A DNA stretch of 22,917 nt from Methylibium sp035476815 (GCA_035476815.1 DATILD010000035.1:1-22917), one strand, 5' to 3'; positions 6,894-16,341 are shown, counted from the stretch's first letter. Made by a program: numbers and translations. Notes: generated from the sequence alone by a model not told the origin.

Positions 6894-7520
6894 ATGTTCA
6901 CCGGCATCGTCACCGGCCTCGGCCGCATCACCGAGACGCGCGCCCTGGGCGCCGATGCGTCCCACGGGCGCCGCCTCACGCTCGCCGCACCGGCCGGCTA
7001 CCTCGACGACGTGGGGCTCGGCGACAGCATCGCGCTCAACGGCGCCTGCATGACGGTCACCGGCTTCGATGCCGCGGCCGGCTGGTTCACCGTCGACGTC
7101 TCGGCCGAGAGCCTGGCGCGCACCGCCGGGCTCGACGCGCCCGGGCCGGTCAACCTCGAGAAGGCGCTGCGCGCGAACGACCGGCTCGGCGGTCACATCG
7201 TGTCGGGCCATGTCGACGGCATCGGCACGGTGAGCCGCTTCGCGCCGGTCGGCGAGTCGTGGGAGCTCGTCATCGCCGCACCGCGCGCGCTCGGCCGCTT
7301 CCTCGCCTACAAGGGCTCGATCACGGTCAACGGGGTGAGCCTCACCGTCAACAGTGTCACCGACGAGGCCGACACGAGCGTCGTGAGCATCAACCTGATT
7401 CCGCACACGCTGTCGAACACGACGCTCGGCAGCCTGGCGGTCGGTTCGACGGTGAACCTCGAGATCGACCTGATCGCGCGCTACGTCGAGCGCATGCTGG
7501 CAGCCGGCGCGCCCGCCTGA
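6894..7520 (+). CDS. ribE: Riboflavin synthase, alpha subunit
   Basis: The enzyme dismutates two molecules of 6,7-dimethyl-8-ribityllumazine into riboflavin, the last step of the pathway. Its 208 residues form the usual two homologous lumazine-binding barrels. The first starts with MFTGIV and carries LNGACMTV; the second starts near residue 98 with GGHIVSGHVDGIG and carries TVNGVSLTVN and SINLIPHTLSNTTL. The start is fixed by the invariant MFTGIV. The gene is followed after 49 nt by ribBA and probably has its own promoter. The symbol ribC is used for the same gene in some species. Confidence 0.97.
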   Translation: MFTGIVTGLGRITETRALGADASHGRRLTLAAPAGYLDDVGLGDSIALNGACMTVTGFDAAAGWFTVDVSAESLARTAGLDAPGPVNLEKALRANDRLGGHIVSGHVDGIGTVSRFAPVGESWELVIAAPRALGRFLAYKGSITVNGVSLTVNSVTDEADTSVVSINLIPHTLSNTTLGSLAVGSTVNLEIDLIARYVERMLAAGAPA

Positions 7521-7557
7521 AACGCCCCTGCCAAGCCGCCGGGCCGGGGGCGCCACC

Positions 7558-7569
7558 TACAATCCGAGC
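7558..7569 (+). promoter_or_regulatory. Candidate leaderless promoter of ribBA
   Basis: TACAAT at 7558-7563 is a good -10 match with 6 nt between it and the ATG at 7570. ACAATCCGAGCATG is close to the corresponding bases at pilE and ribE. No clear -35 or Shine-Dalgarno sequence is seen. Confidence 0.45.
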
Positions 7570-8664
7570 ATGTCGATCGCCCCTGTCCCCGAGCTGATCG
7601 CCGAGCTTGCCGCCGGCCGCATGGTGATCCTCGTCGACGAGGAGGACCGCGAGAACGAGGGCGACCTCGTCCTCGCCGCCGACCACGTGACGCCGGAGGC
7701 CATCAACTTCATGGCCCGCTTCGGCCGCGGCCTGATCTGCCTGACGCTGACGCGCGAGCGCTGCGAACGCCTGCGCCTGCCGCCGATGGCGGTGCGCAAC
7801 GGCACCCAGCATGGCACCGCCTTCACCGTATCGATCGAGTCCGCCACCGGCGTCACCACCGGCATCTCGGCCGCCGACCGGGCGCGCACGGTGCAGGCCG
7901 CGGTGGCGCGCGACGCGCAGGCGAGCGATCTGGTGCAGCCCGGCCACATCTTCCCGCTGCAGGCCCAGGACGGCGGCGTGCTGATGCGCGCCGGCCATAC
8001 CGAAGCCGGCTGCGACCTCGCGCTGATGGCCGGCCTGACGCCCGCCGCGGTGATCTGCGAGATCATGAAGGACGACGGCACGATGGCCCGCCTGCCGGAC
8101 CTGCAGGTGTTCGCGCGCGAGCATGGCCTGAAGATCGGCACCATCGCCGCGCTGATCGAGTACCGCAGCCGCAACGAGTCGCTGATCACCCGCGTGGCCC
8201 AGCGCACGCTGGTCACGCCGCAGGGCCCGTTCGAATGCAGTGCCTTCCGCGACCGCACCGGCGGCCTGCACCTGGCGCTGACGCTCGGGCACTGGTCACC
8301 CGGCGACGAGGTGCTGGTGCGCGTGCACGAGCCGCTGTCGGTGCTGGACCTGCTCGACGCCGGCCGTTGCGGTCACTCCTGGCCGCTGCCCAAGGCGCTG
8401 GAGGCGATCCGCGCCGCCGAGCGCGGCGTCGCCGTGCTGCTCAACTGCGGCGAGGCCGGCGAGCAGCTGCTCGGCCAGCTCGCCGCGCCCGGCGAGTCCC
8501 GCCCCGCGCCGAGCGGCCAGATGGACCTGCGCACCTACGGCATCGGCGCGCAGATCCTGCGCGAGCTCGGCGTCGAGAAGATGCGGCTGCTCGGCAGCCC
8601 GCGGCGCATGCCCAGCATGGCCGGCTACGGCCTCGAAGTGACTCACTTCGTCGCCGCCGAATGA
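7570..8664 (+). CDS. ribBA: 3,4-dihydroxy-2-butanone-4-phosphate synthase with degenerate GTP cyclohydrolase II domain
   Basis: Residues 1 to about 205 form an intact RibB domain that converts ribulose 5-phosphate to the four-carbon precursor of the lumazine. The acidic metal site DEEDRENEGD (23-32), the segment ATGVTTGISAADR and GHTEAGCDLALMAG are present. The C-terminal half has the RibA fold landmarks (RVHEPLSVLDLL, DLRTYGIGAQILRELG, GYGLEV). It lacks the zinc cysteine motif (CDCG) and the RQEGRGIG nucleotide motif that GTP cyclohydrolase II needs; the corresponding region reads VLLNCGEAGEQL. It is therefore probably RibB-only in activity, similar to proteins called RibBX. A separate ribA should exist elsewhere in the genome. 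Confidence 0.93.
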   Translation: MSIAPVPELIAELAAGRMVILVDEEDRENEGDLVLAADHVTPEAINFMARFGRGLICLTLTRERCERLRLPPMAVRNGTQHGTAFTVSIESATGVTTGISAADRARTVQAAVARDAQASDLVQPGHIFPLQAQDGGVLMRAGHTEAGCDLALMAGLTPAAVICEIMKDDGTMARLPDLQVFAREHGLKIGTIAALIEYRSRNESLITRVAQRTLVTPQGPFECSAFRDRTGGLHLALTLGHWSPGDEVLVRVHEPLSVLDLLDAGRCGHSWPLPKALEAIRAAERGVAVLLNCGEAGEQLLGQLAAPGESRPAPSGQMDLRTYGIGAQILRELGVEKMRLLGSPRRMPSMAGYGLEVTHFVAAE

Positions 8665-8691
8665 CGAAGAACACTCCCGACAAGGCTCCCG

Positions 8692-9174
8692 ATGCAAGGC
8701 GCTGACCAGAACACCACCGCCTTCGGCCACACCGTGGCCGAAATGGAAGGCTCCGACCTGCGCATCGGCATCGTGCAGGCGCGCTTCAACGCGGCGCTGA
8801 CCGACCGACTGGCGCAGAGTTGCCTCGACGAACTGATGCTGCTCGGCATCGCCGGCAAGCACATCGAGCATGTCTCGGTGCCAGGCGCGCTCGAGGTGCC
8901 GATCGCGCTGCAGGCGCTGGCGCTGCAGGAGAAGTTCGACGCGCTGATCGCGCTCGGCTGCATCATCCGCGGCGAGACGTACCACTTCGAGCTCGTGGCC
9001 AACGAGAGCGGCGCCGGCGTCAGCCGCGTCGCGCTCGACCACGAGATCCCGATCGCCAACGCCATCCTGACCGTCGAGAACGAGGCCCAGGCCTGGGCGC
9101 GTGCCGACGAGAAGGGCCGCGGCGCGGCGCGCGTCGCGGTCGAGATGGCCAATCTGCTGGAAGACCTGACGTGA
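8692..9174 (+). CDS. ribH: 6,7-dimethyl-8-ribityllumazine synthase
   Basis: RibH condenses the RibB product with the pyrimidine made by RibD, and supplies the substrate of RibE. The 160-residue protein has the expected RFN (31-33), VPGALEVP (63-70) and IRGETYHFE with the catalytic His98, then NESGAGVSRVALDHEIPIAN (lumazine site) and RGAARVAVEMANLL. AAGG at 8682-8685 supports the ATG at 8692. An earlier ATG at 8661 is in another frame and gives only a 14-codon ORF. The stop overlaps the nusB start by 4 nt. Confidence 0.97.
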   Translation: MQGADQNTTAFGHTVAEMEGSDLRIGIVQARFNAALTDRLAQSCLDELMLLGIAGKHIEHVSVPGALEVPIALQALALQEKFDALIALGCIIRGETYHFELVANESGAGVSRVALDHEIPIANAILTVENEAQAWARADEKGRGAARVAVEMANLLEDLT

Positions 9175-9662
9175 CCGAGACCCCCGTCCCGGCGGCCGCG
9201 CCGCGCGCCGCACGCAAGCCGGCGCCCAAGTCGGCGCGCCGGCGCTCGCGCGAGTTCGCGCTGCAAGGCCTGTACGAGTGGCTGGTCGGTGGTGCCGAGG
9301 CCGCGACCATCGAGGGCCACATGCGCGAGCAGGAGGGCTTTCGCCAGTGCGACGCCGCGCATTTCGACGCGCTGCTGCACGGCTGCATCGCCGAGGCCTC
9401 GGCGCTCGATGCCGTGCTCGCGCGTCATGTCGACCGCAAGACCACCGAGCTGTCGCCGATCGAGCATGGCGTGCTGATGATCGGCGCCTACGAGCTGACG
9501 CACTGCGTCGACATCCCCTACCGCGTCGCGATCAACGAGGCGGTCGAGCTCGCCAAGAGCTTCGGCGGCACCGACGGCCACAAGTACGTCAACGGCGTGC
9601 TCGACAAGGCGGCTTCCGATCTCCGCCCGGCGGAAGTGCAGGCGCGGCGCGCGCAGCGCTGA
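9171..9662 (+). CDS. nusB: Transcription antitermination factor NusB
   Basis: NusB binds boxA RNA together with NusE (S10) and helps antitermination of ribosomal RNA operons. The 163-residue protein has an Ala/Arg/Pro-rich N-terminal tail, then RRRSREFALQGLYEWLVGG, and the C-terminal signature IEHGVLMIGAYELTHCVDIPYRVAINEAVELAKSF is followed by GGTDGHKYVNGVLDKAA. The GTG start at 9171 overlaps the ribH stop (GTGA) and has GGAAGA at 9159-9164 in front. The ribH-nusB pairing is widespread in proteobacteria. Confidence 0.96.
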   Translation: MTETPVPAAAPRAARKPAPKSARRRSREFALQGLYEWLVGGAEAATIEGHMREQEGFRQCDAAHFDALLHGCIAEASALDAVLARHVDRKTTELSPIEHGVLMIGAYELTHCVDIPYRVAINEAVELAKSFGGTDGHKYVNGVLDKAASDLRPAEVQARRAQR

Positions 9663-9702
9663 GCGACTTCACGCGAGGACCGCGGCGCCCGCGCTCGCAC
9701 GC

Positions 9703-10899
9703 ATGAAGCTGGCCCGGCGGCTCGAACGCATCGAGCCCTTCTACGTGATGGAGTGCGCCAAGGCCGCGGCGCGCATCGCCGCCGGCCCGGCCTGCGACCC
9801 GGCGCAGGGCGGCACGCCGATGATCTACCTGAACATCGGCGAGCCCGACTTCACGGCGCCGCCGCTGGTGCTGGAGGCCGCGCAGCGCTGTCTGGCCGCC
9901 GGCCGCACCCAGTACACCGACGCCACCGGCCTGCCGGCGCTGCGCGAGGCGCTGTCGGCCTGGTATGCGCATCGCCACGGCCTCGCCATCGACCCGTCGC
10001 GCATCGTCGTCACCGCCGGCGCTTCGGCCGCGCTCGAGCTCGCCTGCCTGGCGCTGTTCGAGGCCGGCGACGAGGTGCTGATGCCGGACCCCTGCTACCC
10101 CTGCAACCGCCACTTCGTCGCCGCGGCCGACGCCACGCCGGTGCTGCTGCCCTGCGGCCCGCAGCAGCGCTACCAGCCCGACGCGGCGGGCATCGAGGCC
10201 GCCTGGACCGCCCGCACCCGCGGCGTGCTGCTCGCCTCGCCGTCCAACCCGACCGGCACCTCGATCGCGCCCGACGAGATGGGCCGCATCGTGCGCGCGG
10301 TGCGCACGCGCGGCGGCGTGACGATCGCCGACGAGATCTACCTCGGCCTGAGCCACGACGCCGCCTATGCGCGCAGCGCGCTGGTGCACGACGCGCCGGG
10401 CGGCCAGGACGTCATCGCGGTCAACAGCTTCAGCAAGTACTTCAGCATGACCGGCTGGCGGCTCGGCTGGCTGGTGCTGCCGCCGGCGCTCGTCGCGCCG
10501 GTCGAGAAGCTGGCGCAGAACCTCTTCATCTGCCCGTCCAGCGTGGCCCAGCACGCGGCGCTGGCCTGCTTCGAACCCGAGTCGATGGCGGAGTACGAGC
10601 GCCGGCGCGCCGCCTTCACCGCGCGCCGCGACTGGCTGGTACCGGCGCTGGGCGAGATCGGCCTCGAGGTGCCGGTCATGCCCGACGGCGCCTTCTACGT
10701 CTGGGCCGACTGCTCGCGCCATGCCGCCAGCAGCTGGGACTTCGTGTTCGACGTGATGGCGCGCGCCCATGTCGCGCTGACGCCCGGTCGTGACTTCGGT
10801 CACGCGGCGACCGAGCGCCATGTGCGCTTGTCCTATGCCAGCAGCCTGCCGCAATTGCAGGAGGCCGTGCACCGGCTGCAACGCCTGCTCGGCGGCTGA
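9703..10899 (+). CDS. Class I/II pyridoxal-phosphate aminotransferase
   Basis: A 398-residue fold-type I aminotransferase. Visible PLP-site elements are IGEPDF (45-50), TAGASAALE, ASPSNPTGT with Asn182, ADEIYLGL with Asp210 and Tyr213, and NSFSKYFSMTGWRLGW with the Schiff-base Lys245. A C-terminal HVRLSYA contains the usual carboxylate-binding Arg. It resembles the aspartate/alanine aminotransferase-like enzymes often found after nusB in Burkholderiales. The amino donor and acceptor cannot be read from the sequence. The ATG at 9703 gives a natural N-terminus (LERIEPFYVMECAKAA), though no close ribosome binding site is seen. Confidence 0.92.
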   Translation: MKLARRLERIEPFYVMECAKAAARIAAGPACDPAQGGTPMIYLNIGEPDFTAPPLVLEAAQRCLAAGRTQYTDATGLPALREALSAWYAHRHGLAIDPSRIVVTAGASAALELACLALFEAGDEVLMPDPCYPCNRHFVAAADATPVLLPCGPQQRYQPDAAGIEAAWTARTRGVLLASPSNPTGTSIAPDEMGRIVRAVRTRGGVTIADEIYLGLSHDAAYARSALVHDAPGGQDVIAVNSFSKYFSMTGWRLGWLVLPPALVAPVEKLAQNLFICPSSVAQHAALACFEPESMAEYERRRAAFTARRDWLVPALGEIGLEVPVMPDGAFYVWADCSRHAASSWDFVFDVMARAHVALTPGRDFGHAATERHVRLSYASSLPQLQEAVHRLQRLLGG

Positions 10900-10964
10900 G
10901 CGCGGCGGGCGTGACGTTTCGCGCACGCACCGCGTGCCGCCCCGCATTCGCGCGCCATGCTTTG

Positions 10965-11000
10965 TTGAGCGCCCACTGACCATCGTCTAAGCTCGCTGTC
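10965..11000 (+). promoter_or_regulatory. Candidate sigma-70 promoter of the kinase gene, leaderless
   Basis: TTGAGC (10965-10970) and TAAGCT (10988-10993) are separated by 17 nt, a good vegetative promoter layout. The GTG start at 11001 lies only 7 nt after the -10, so the transcript would have almost no leader. The 12 bases at 10984-10995 match those at 12960-12971 upstream of ybgC at 11 positions. Confidence 0.45.
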
Positions 11001-12448
<1,448 letters not shown>

Positions 12449-12452
<4 letters not shown>

Positions 12453-12931
12453 AGAACCTGTTCCGGCCCCACGCCCCGCTGCCCGCGGCGGCCCTGCTGC
12501 TCATGCTGGCCGGCTGCGCCCAACTGCCCGGCGGGCGAGGCGGCGCCGCGCCCGAACCCGCGACGGCCGCACCGCCCCCCGCGTCCATGGCCGCCGCTGC
12601 GGCGGCGCCCGCGCCCGTGGGCGTGCTCGAGCTGATGGCCCGCCCCGCCGAGCAGGCCCTGCTCGCCGGCCTGCGCGCCTACGACGACGGCCAGTACCCG
12701 CTGGCCGAGCGGCGCCTCACGGCGGCGCTGAAGGCCGGCCTCGCGGCGCCGAAGGACCGCGTCGCCGCGCACAAGACGCTGGCCTTCGTCTACTGCAGCA
12801 GCAAGCGCATCAAGGCCTGCGAGGACGAGTTCCGCGCCGCCGCCGAGGCCGACCCCGAGTTCGCCCTCACCAAGGCCGAAGCCGGGCACCCGGCCTGGGG
12901 CCCCGTGTACCGGCGCATCGCAACGCCCTGA
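12449..12931 (+). CDS. Small TPR-like lipoprotein coupled to the kinase
   Basis: A 160-residue protein with a lipoprotein signal peptide ending in the lipobox LAGC (Cys23), so it should be lipid-anchored in the envelope. An Ala/Pro-rich spacer follows, to about residue 55. The rest is helical and TPR-like: LLAGLRAYDDGQYPLAERRL, then VAAHKTLAFVYCSSKRIKACEDEFRAA, ending in EAGHPAWGPVYRR. It resembles small lipoproteins sometimes annotated as TssQ-family and linked to type VI secretion. No other type VI genes are present here, so that label is uncertain. The ATGA overlap with the kinase gene suggests the two act together, for example with the kinase PEGA domain. Confidence 0.8.
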
Positions 12932-12959
12932 AACGGCGCGTCCGGCGCGGCGCGCGGGT

Positions 12960-12971
12960 CGTTTAAGCTCG
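12960..12971 (+). promoter_or_regulatory. Candidate -10 region upstream of ybgC-tolQ
   Basis: CGTTTAAGCTCG at 12960-12971 is nearly identical to the -10 region of the kinase gene. It would place a transcription start about 24 nt before the ybgC TTG codon. No clear -35 is visible. Confidence 0.3.
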
Positions 12972-12999
12972 GCGTTTCGCCGTCCGCCGTGCCCGCCCC

Positions 13000-13416
13000 T
13001 TGCCCACCGTCCCGAAGCCCGCGTCGCCGTTCGAGCTGAGCGTGCGCGTCTACTGGGAGGACACCGACGCCGGCGGCGTCGTGTTCTACGCCAACTACCT
13101 GAAGTTCTTCGAGCGTGCCCGCACCGAATGGCTGCGCGCGCTCGGCGTCGGCCAGGAGGCGCTGAAGCGCGAGCAGCAGGCGATGTTCGTCGTCGGCGAG
13201 ACCGCGCTGCGCTACTTCGTGCCGGCGCGCCTCGACGACCTGCTGCGCATCACCGTCGAGGTGCGCGAGCCGGGCCGCGCCAGCCTCGTCGTCGCCCAGC
13301 AGGCCTGGCGCGACGGCACGCTGCTTGCGGAAGGCACGATCCGCATCGGCTGCGTGGACAGCGGAACCTTCCGGCCCCGTCGCATTCCAGACTCCATCCT
13401 CGAACGCCTTGCATGA
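13000..13416 (+). CDS. ybgC: Tol-Pal-associated acyl-CoA thioesterase YbgC
   Basis: A 138-residue hot-dog fold thioesterase, cytoplasmic, usually the first gene of the tol-pal cluster. The signature YWEDTDAGGVVFYANYLKFF is present, with the catalytic Asp in EDTDAGG (20-26) and ERARTEWLRALG after it. The position that is His in Escherichia-type enzymes reads Tyr30, a variant I believe is common in Burkholderiales. The start is taken as TTG at 13000, since no in-frame ATG exists upstream and the next in-frame start (GTG 13042) would remove the first strand. The stop overlaps tolQ by 4 nt. Confidence 0.92.
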   Translation: MPTVPKPASPFELSVRVYWEDTDAGGVVFYANYLKFFERARTEWLRALGVGQEALKREQQAMFVVGETALRYFVPARLDDLLRITVEVREPGRASLVVAQQAWRDGTLLAEGTIRIGCVDSGTFRPRRIPDSILERLA

Positions 13417-14099
13417 ACACTCAAGACCTCTCGATCGTCCAGCTGATACTGCACGCAAGCTTCGTCGTCCAACTGGTGGTGGTGGCGCTGCTCGCGGTCT
13501 CGCTGTCAAGCTGGACCGTGATCTTCGGCAAGCTGTTCGGCCTGAAGCGGGTGCGCGCGCTCAACGAAGGCTTCGAGCGCGAGTTCTGGTCGGGCCAGAA
13601 CCTGCAAGACCTGTATGCGGATGCATCGAAGCGCGCCGACAGCGCGGGGCCGATGAACCGCATCTTCGCCTCCGGCATGCGCGAGTTCCTGAAGCTGCGC
13701 GAGCGGCGCGTGGCCGACGCCGGCGCGCTGCTCGACGGCGCGCGCCGCGCGATGCGCGCGAGCTTCCAGCGCGAGCTCGACACGGTGGAATCGCACCTGA
13801 GCTTCCTCGCCTCGGTCGGCTCGGTGTCGCCCTATGTCGGCCTGTTCGGCACCGTGTGGGGGATCATGCATGCCTTCACCGGCCTGGCGAACCTGCAGCA
13901 GGTGACGCTGGCCACCGTGGCGCCGGGCATCGCCGAGGCGCTGGTGGCGACCGCGATCGGCCTGTTCGCGGCCATCCCCGCGGTGCTGGCCTACAACCGC
14001 TTTGCGCGCGACATCGACCGCATCGCGATCCAGATGGAGACCTTCATCGAGGAGTTCTCCAACATCCTCCAGCGCAACATCGGGCAGGTTGGGCACTGA
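13413..14099 (+). CDS. tolQ: Tol-Pal system protein TolQ
   Basis: TolQ forms with TolR the proton-driven motor of the Tol-Pal system, which tightens the outer membrane during cell division. The 228-residue protein has three membrane helices. The first is at about 16-38 (FVVQLVVVALLAVSLSSWTVIF); the others are around VSPYVGLFGTVWGIMHAF and GIAEALVATAIGLFAAIPA. These contain the conserved Thr and Gly-rich motifs of the TolQ/ExbB family. Translation is probably coupled to ybgC (ATGA overlap). Normally tolR follows at once; here a 404-nt repeat-rich spacer separates them. Confidence 0.95.
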   Translation: MNTQDLSIVQLILHASFVVQLVVVALLAVSLSSWTVIFGKLFGLKRVRALNEGFEREFWSGQNLQDLYADASKRADSAGPMNRIFASGMREFLKLRERRVADAGALLDGARRAMRASFQRELDTVESHLSFLASVGSVSPYVGLFGTVWGIMHAFTGLANLQQVTLATVAPGIAEALVATAIGLFAAIPAVLAYNRFARDIDRIAIQMETFIEEFSNILQRNIGQVGH

Positions 14100-14128
14100 G
14101 ATGCTGAGTTTGTGTATGCAGCTTGGCC

Positions 14129-14358
14129 GGCCGGGGGCAGGCACCCGCCGGGGCTCCGACTGCCACGGCCTCGCCTATGGCTCGGCTCCCCTCGGATGCT
14201 CGCTCCGCGGGGGCGGCTGCGGTCGCTTCGCGCCATCGCTGAACGCGACGACGCATAAATCGTCCTCGCCGGTCCGCCGAGATACGGCGGACTGCCCCCC
14301 GCTGCACTGCGCTCCTCGGCGTGGGCAGAGTCGCCCCGTCGGGTGCCTGCCCCCGGCC
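14129..14358. repeat. Inverted-repeat-bounded element between tolQ and tolR
   Basis: The 230-nt block is bounded by 26-nt inverted repeats (14129-14154 and 14333-14358) that match at 25 of 26 positions. The similarity continues imperfectly inward. Inside is another hairpin, GTCCGCCG (14272-14279) with CGGCGGAC (14285-14292). No convincing protein is encoded on either strand and no target-site duplication is visible. It could be a non-autonomous mobile element, a dispersed structured repeat or a non-coding RNA. It interrupts the normally tight tolQ-tolR junction. Confidence 0.65.
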
Positions 14359-14404
14359 TCCGGACACGCCGAGTTCATCGTCACGAACCACCGACGCTGC
14401 TTCA

Positions 14405-14478
14405 GGTCTGCGGGTGGGTCGGTGGCGGGGCGCCTGTGCTACCCCACCGAAGCCCCGCCGCCGGCCCGCCCGCAGACC
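14405..14478 (+). repeat. 27-bp hairpin upstream of tolR
   Basis: The arms 14405-14431 and 14452-14478 pair over 27 consecutive positions, with 24 Watson-Crick pairs and three G-U pairs and no mismatch, around a 20-nt loop. It ends 12 nt before the tolR ribosome binding site (AAGGGAG 14491-14497). All three variable positions are G-U wobbles on the plus-strand RNA, hinting at an RNA role such as processing or control of tolR expression. The remaining bases of the tolQ-tolR spacer show nothing else I recognise. Confidence 0.65.
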
Positions 14479-14503
14479 GCGCCCGTCAGGAAGGGAGACT
14501 GAC

Positions 14504-14932
<429 letters not shown>

Positions 14933-14942
14933 CGCTCGCACC

Positions 14943-15764
14943 ATGCACGTTGCCTCGACCCTCGACGACCTGCGGCCACGCGCCGGCGGCGGCCTGCCGC
15001 GCGCGGCGACGCTGGCGCTGATCGCGCACGGCCTGCTGATCATCGCGCTGAGCCTGGGCGTGAGCTGGCGCAGCACCGAGCCGGCCGGCATCGAGGCCGA
15101 GCTGTGGGCCGCGGTGCCTCAGGCCGCCGCGCCGCGCGCCGTCGAGCCCGAGCCGCAGCCGGAGCCGCCGCCCAAGCCGGCGCCCCGTGCCGAACCGCCG
15201 CCCCCGCCGCCGGTGAACCGCGACGCCGAGATCGCACGCGAGAAGCGCGAGGCCGAGAAGGCGCGGCTGGAGAAGCGGCGCGAGGAAGAAGAGAAGCGTG
15301 AGAAGCTCGAGAAGCAGCGCCTCGCCGAAGAGCGCGAGGCCGAGAAGCGCGAAGCCGAGAAGCGCAAGAAGACCGAGGCCGAGCGGCAAGCGAAACTCGA
15401 CGCGCTGCGCGCCGAGAACCTCAAGCGCATCACCGGCGAGGCCGACGCCACCGGCGCGCCGGGCAGCAGCGGTACCGCCGCGCAGAGCGCCGGGCCATCG
15501 GCGAGCTACGCGGGCCGCATCAAGGCGCGCATCAAGCCCAACATCGTGTTCAGCGACGAGGTCGCGGGCAACCCGGTGGCCAGCGTCGAGGTCAAGGTCG
15601 CGCCGGACGGCACGATCGTCGGCCGCCGCTTGGCCCGCTCCAGCGGCGTGCCGGCCTGGGACGAGGCGGTGCTGCGCGCGATCGACAAGACCGAGGTGCT
15701 GCCGCGCGACGTCGACGGCCGCGTGCCGCCGACGATGGTGATCGACTTCCGGCCGCGCGACTGA
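14943..15764 (+). CDS. tolA: Tol-Pal system protein TolA
   Basis: TolA (273 residues) links the TolQ-TolR motor to the outer membrane. It has one N-terminal membrane helix (about 21-42, including His29) and a Pro-rich stretch (about 60-92). A long charged Lys/Glu/Arg/Ala coiled coil follows (about 93-165). The C-terminal TonB/TolA domain is from about 190 (SYAGRIKARIKPNIVF, VEVKVAPDGTIVGRRLARSS, ending VIDFRPRD). In the SxxxH motif typical of the anchor helix the Ser position reads Ala25. tolB and pal, which usually follow, are not here; the next gene is convergent and unrelated. Confidence 0.93.
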   Translation: MHVASTLDDLRPRAGGGLPRAATLALIAHGLLIIALSLGVSWRSTEPAGIEAELWAAVPQAAAPRAVEPEPQPEPPPKPAPRAEPPPPPPVNRDAEIAREKREAEKARLEKRREEEEKREKLEKQRLAEEREAEKREAEKRKKTEAERQAKLDALRAENLKRITGEADATGAPGSSGTAAQSAGPSASYAGRIKARIKPNIVFSDEVAGNPVASVEVKVAPDGTIVGRRLARSSGVPAWDEAVLRAIDKTEVLPRDVDGRVPPTMVIDFRPRD

Positions 15765-15808
15765 GCCGCAGGCTCAGCGTCGCAGGCTGACTTGGCGCAG
15801 CCAAGTCA
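15761..15808. terminator. Tandem hairpins between convergent tolA and doxX
   Basis: Two perfect hairpins with the same GCA loop stand in tandem. CTGAGCC pairs with GGCTCAG (15761-15777, overlapping the tolA stop codon), and TGACTTGGC pairs with GCCAAGTCA (15788-15808). They lie between convergent genes and could end transcription from both sides, though neither is followed by a T-tract. Confidence 0.5.
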
Positions 15809-15846
15809 AGGCGGGCAGCGCCGGCCGAAGCCACCGAGCCACCGGG

Positions 15847-16341
15847 TCAGCGGGCGCGCGCGAGCGGTGCACGCGCCATCGACGGCTCGCCGCCACCGGC
15901 CACCTTCGGCCACCACCACGCGTCGACCGACCACTTGCCCGGCCCCCACAGCGCGAGGCCGGCCAGCAGGCTGCCCCAGAACACATGCTGCTGCAAGGCC
16001 GCCGGCGCGATCTCGGCCAGGCTCAGCACCGCGACGACGTTGACGACCGACAGGCCGAGCGCGCCGAAGCGCCCGAACAGGCCGAGCACCAGCAGCACCG
16101 GCAGCGCCAGCTCGCCGCCGGTGCCCATGACCGCGGCCACCTGGGGCGGCAGCAGCGGCACCGCGTACTCCTCCTGGAACAGCAGCAGCGTGGTCTCCCA
16201 GTCGGCGAGCTTGGTCAGGCCGGAGCGGAAGAAGGCCGCACCGACATAGAGCCGCGCGGCGAGCTGGGCGGCGGGCTGCAGCGCGTCGAGCGCGCGGGTG
16301 CCCAGGCGGCACAGCGCCAGGGCTTGGTCGAGCAGGGTCAT
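15847..16341 (-). CDS. DoxX family membrane protein (BufD-like)
   Basis: A 164-residue inner-membrane protein of the DoxX family. The first helix region carries the family motif (LAARLYVGAAFFRSGLTKLAD). Further hydrophobic segments follow: VAAVMGTGGELALPVLLVLG, GRFGALGLSVVNVVAVLSLA and HVFWGSLLAGLALWGPGKWS. The start at 16341 overlaps the bufC stop by 4 nt (ATGA) and has GAGGAG about 8 nt upstream. DoxX proteins commonly close DUF2282-DUF692-DUF2063 operons, where one is called BufD, but their exact role is not settled. The longer open frame to the right (to 16926) is the antisense of bufC and was not used. Confidence 0.88.
   Translation of the reverse strand: MTLLDQALALCRLGTRALDALQPAAQLAARLYVGAAFFRSGLTKLADWETTLLLFQEEYAVPLLPPQVAAVMGTGGELALPVLLVLGLFGRFGALGLSVVNVVAVLSLAEIAPAALQQHVFWGSLLAGLALWGPGKWSVDAWWWPKVAGGGEPSMARAPLARAR

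Noticed and set aside
9589..10983. 464-codon minus-strand frame opposite the aminotransferase
   Set aside because: Antisense shadow caused by high GC third positions; the plus-strand aminotransferase has full catalytic motifs.
14129..14478. Insertion sequence or CRISPR array in the tolQ-tolR spacer
   Set aside because: No transposase and no regularly spaced direct repeats; only inverted repeats, so it is reported as a palindromic element.
14321..14503. N-terminal extension of TolR by 61 residues
   Set aside because: The strong ribosome binding site at 14491-14497 and the family N-terminus point to ATG 14504; the extension is repeat DNA.
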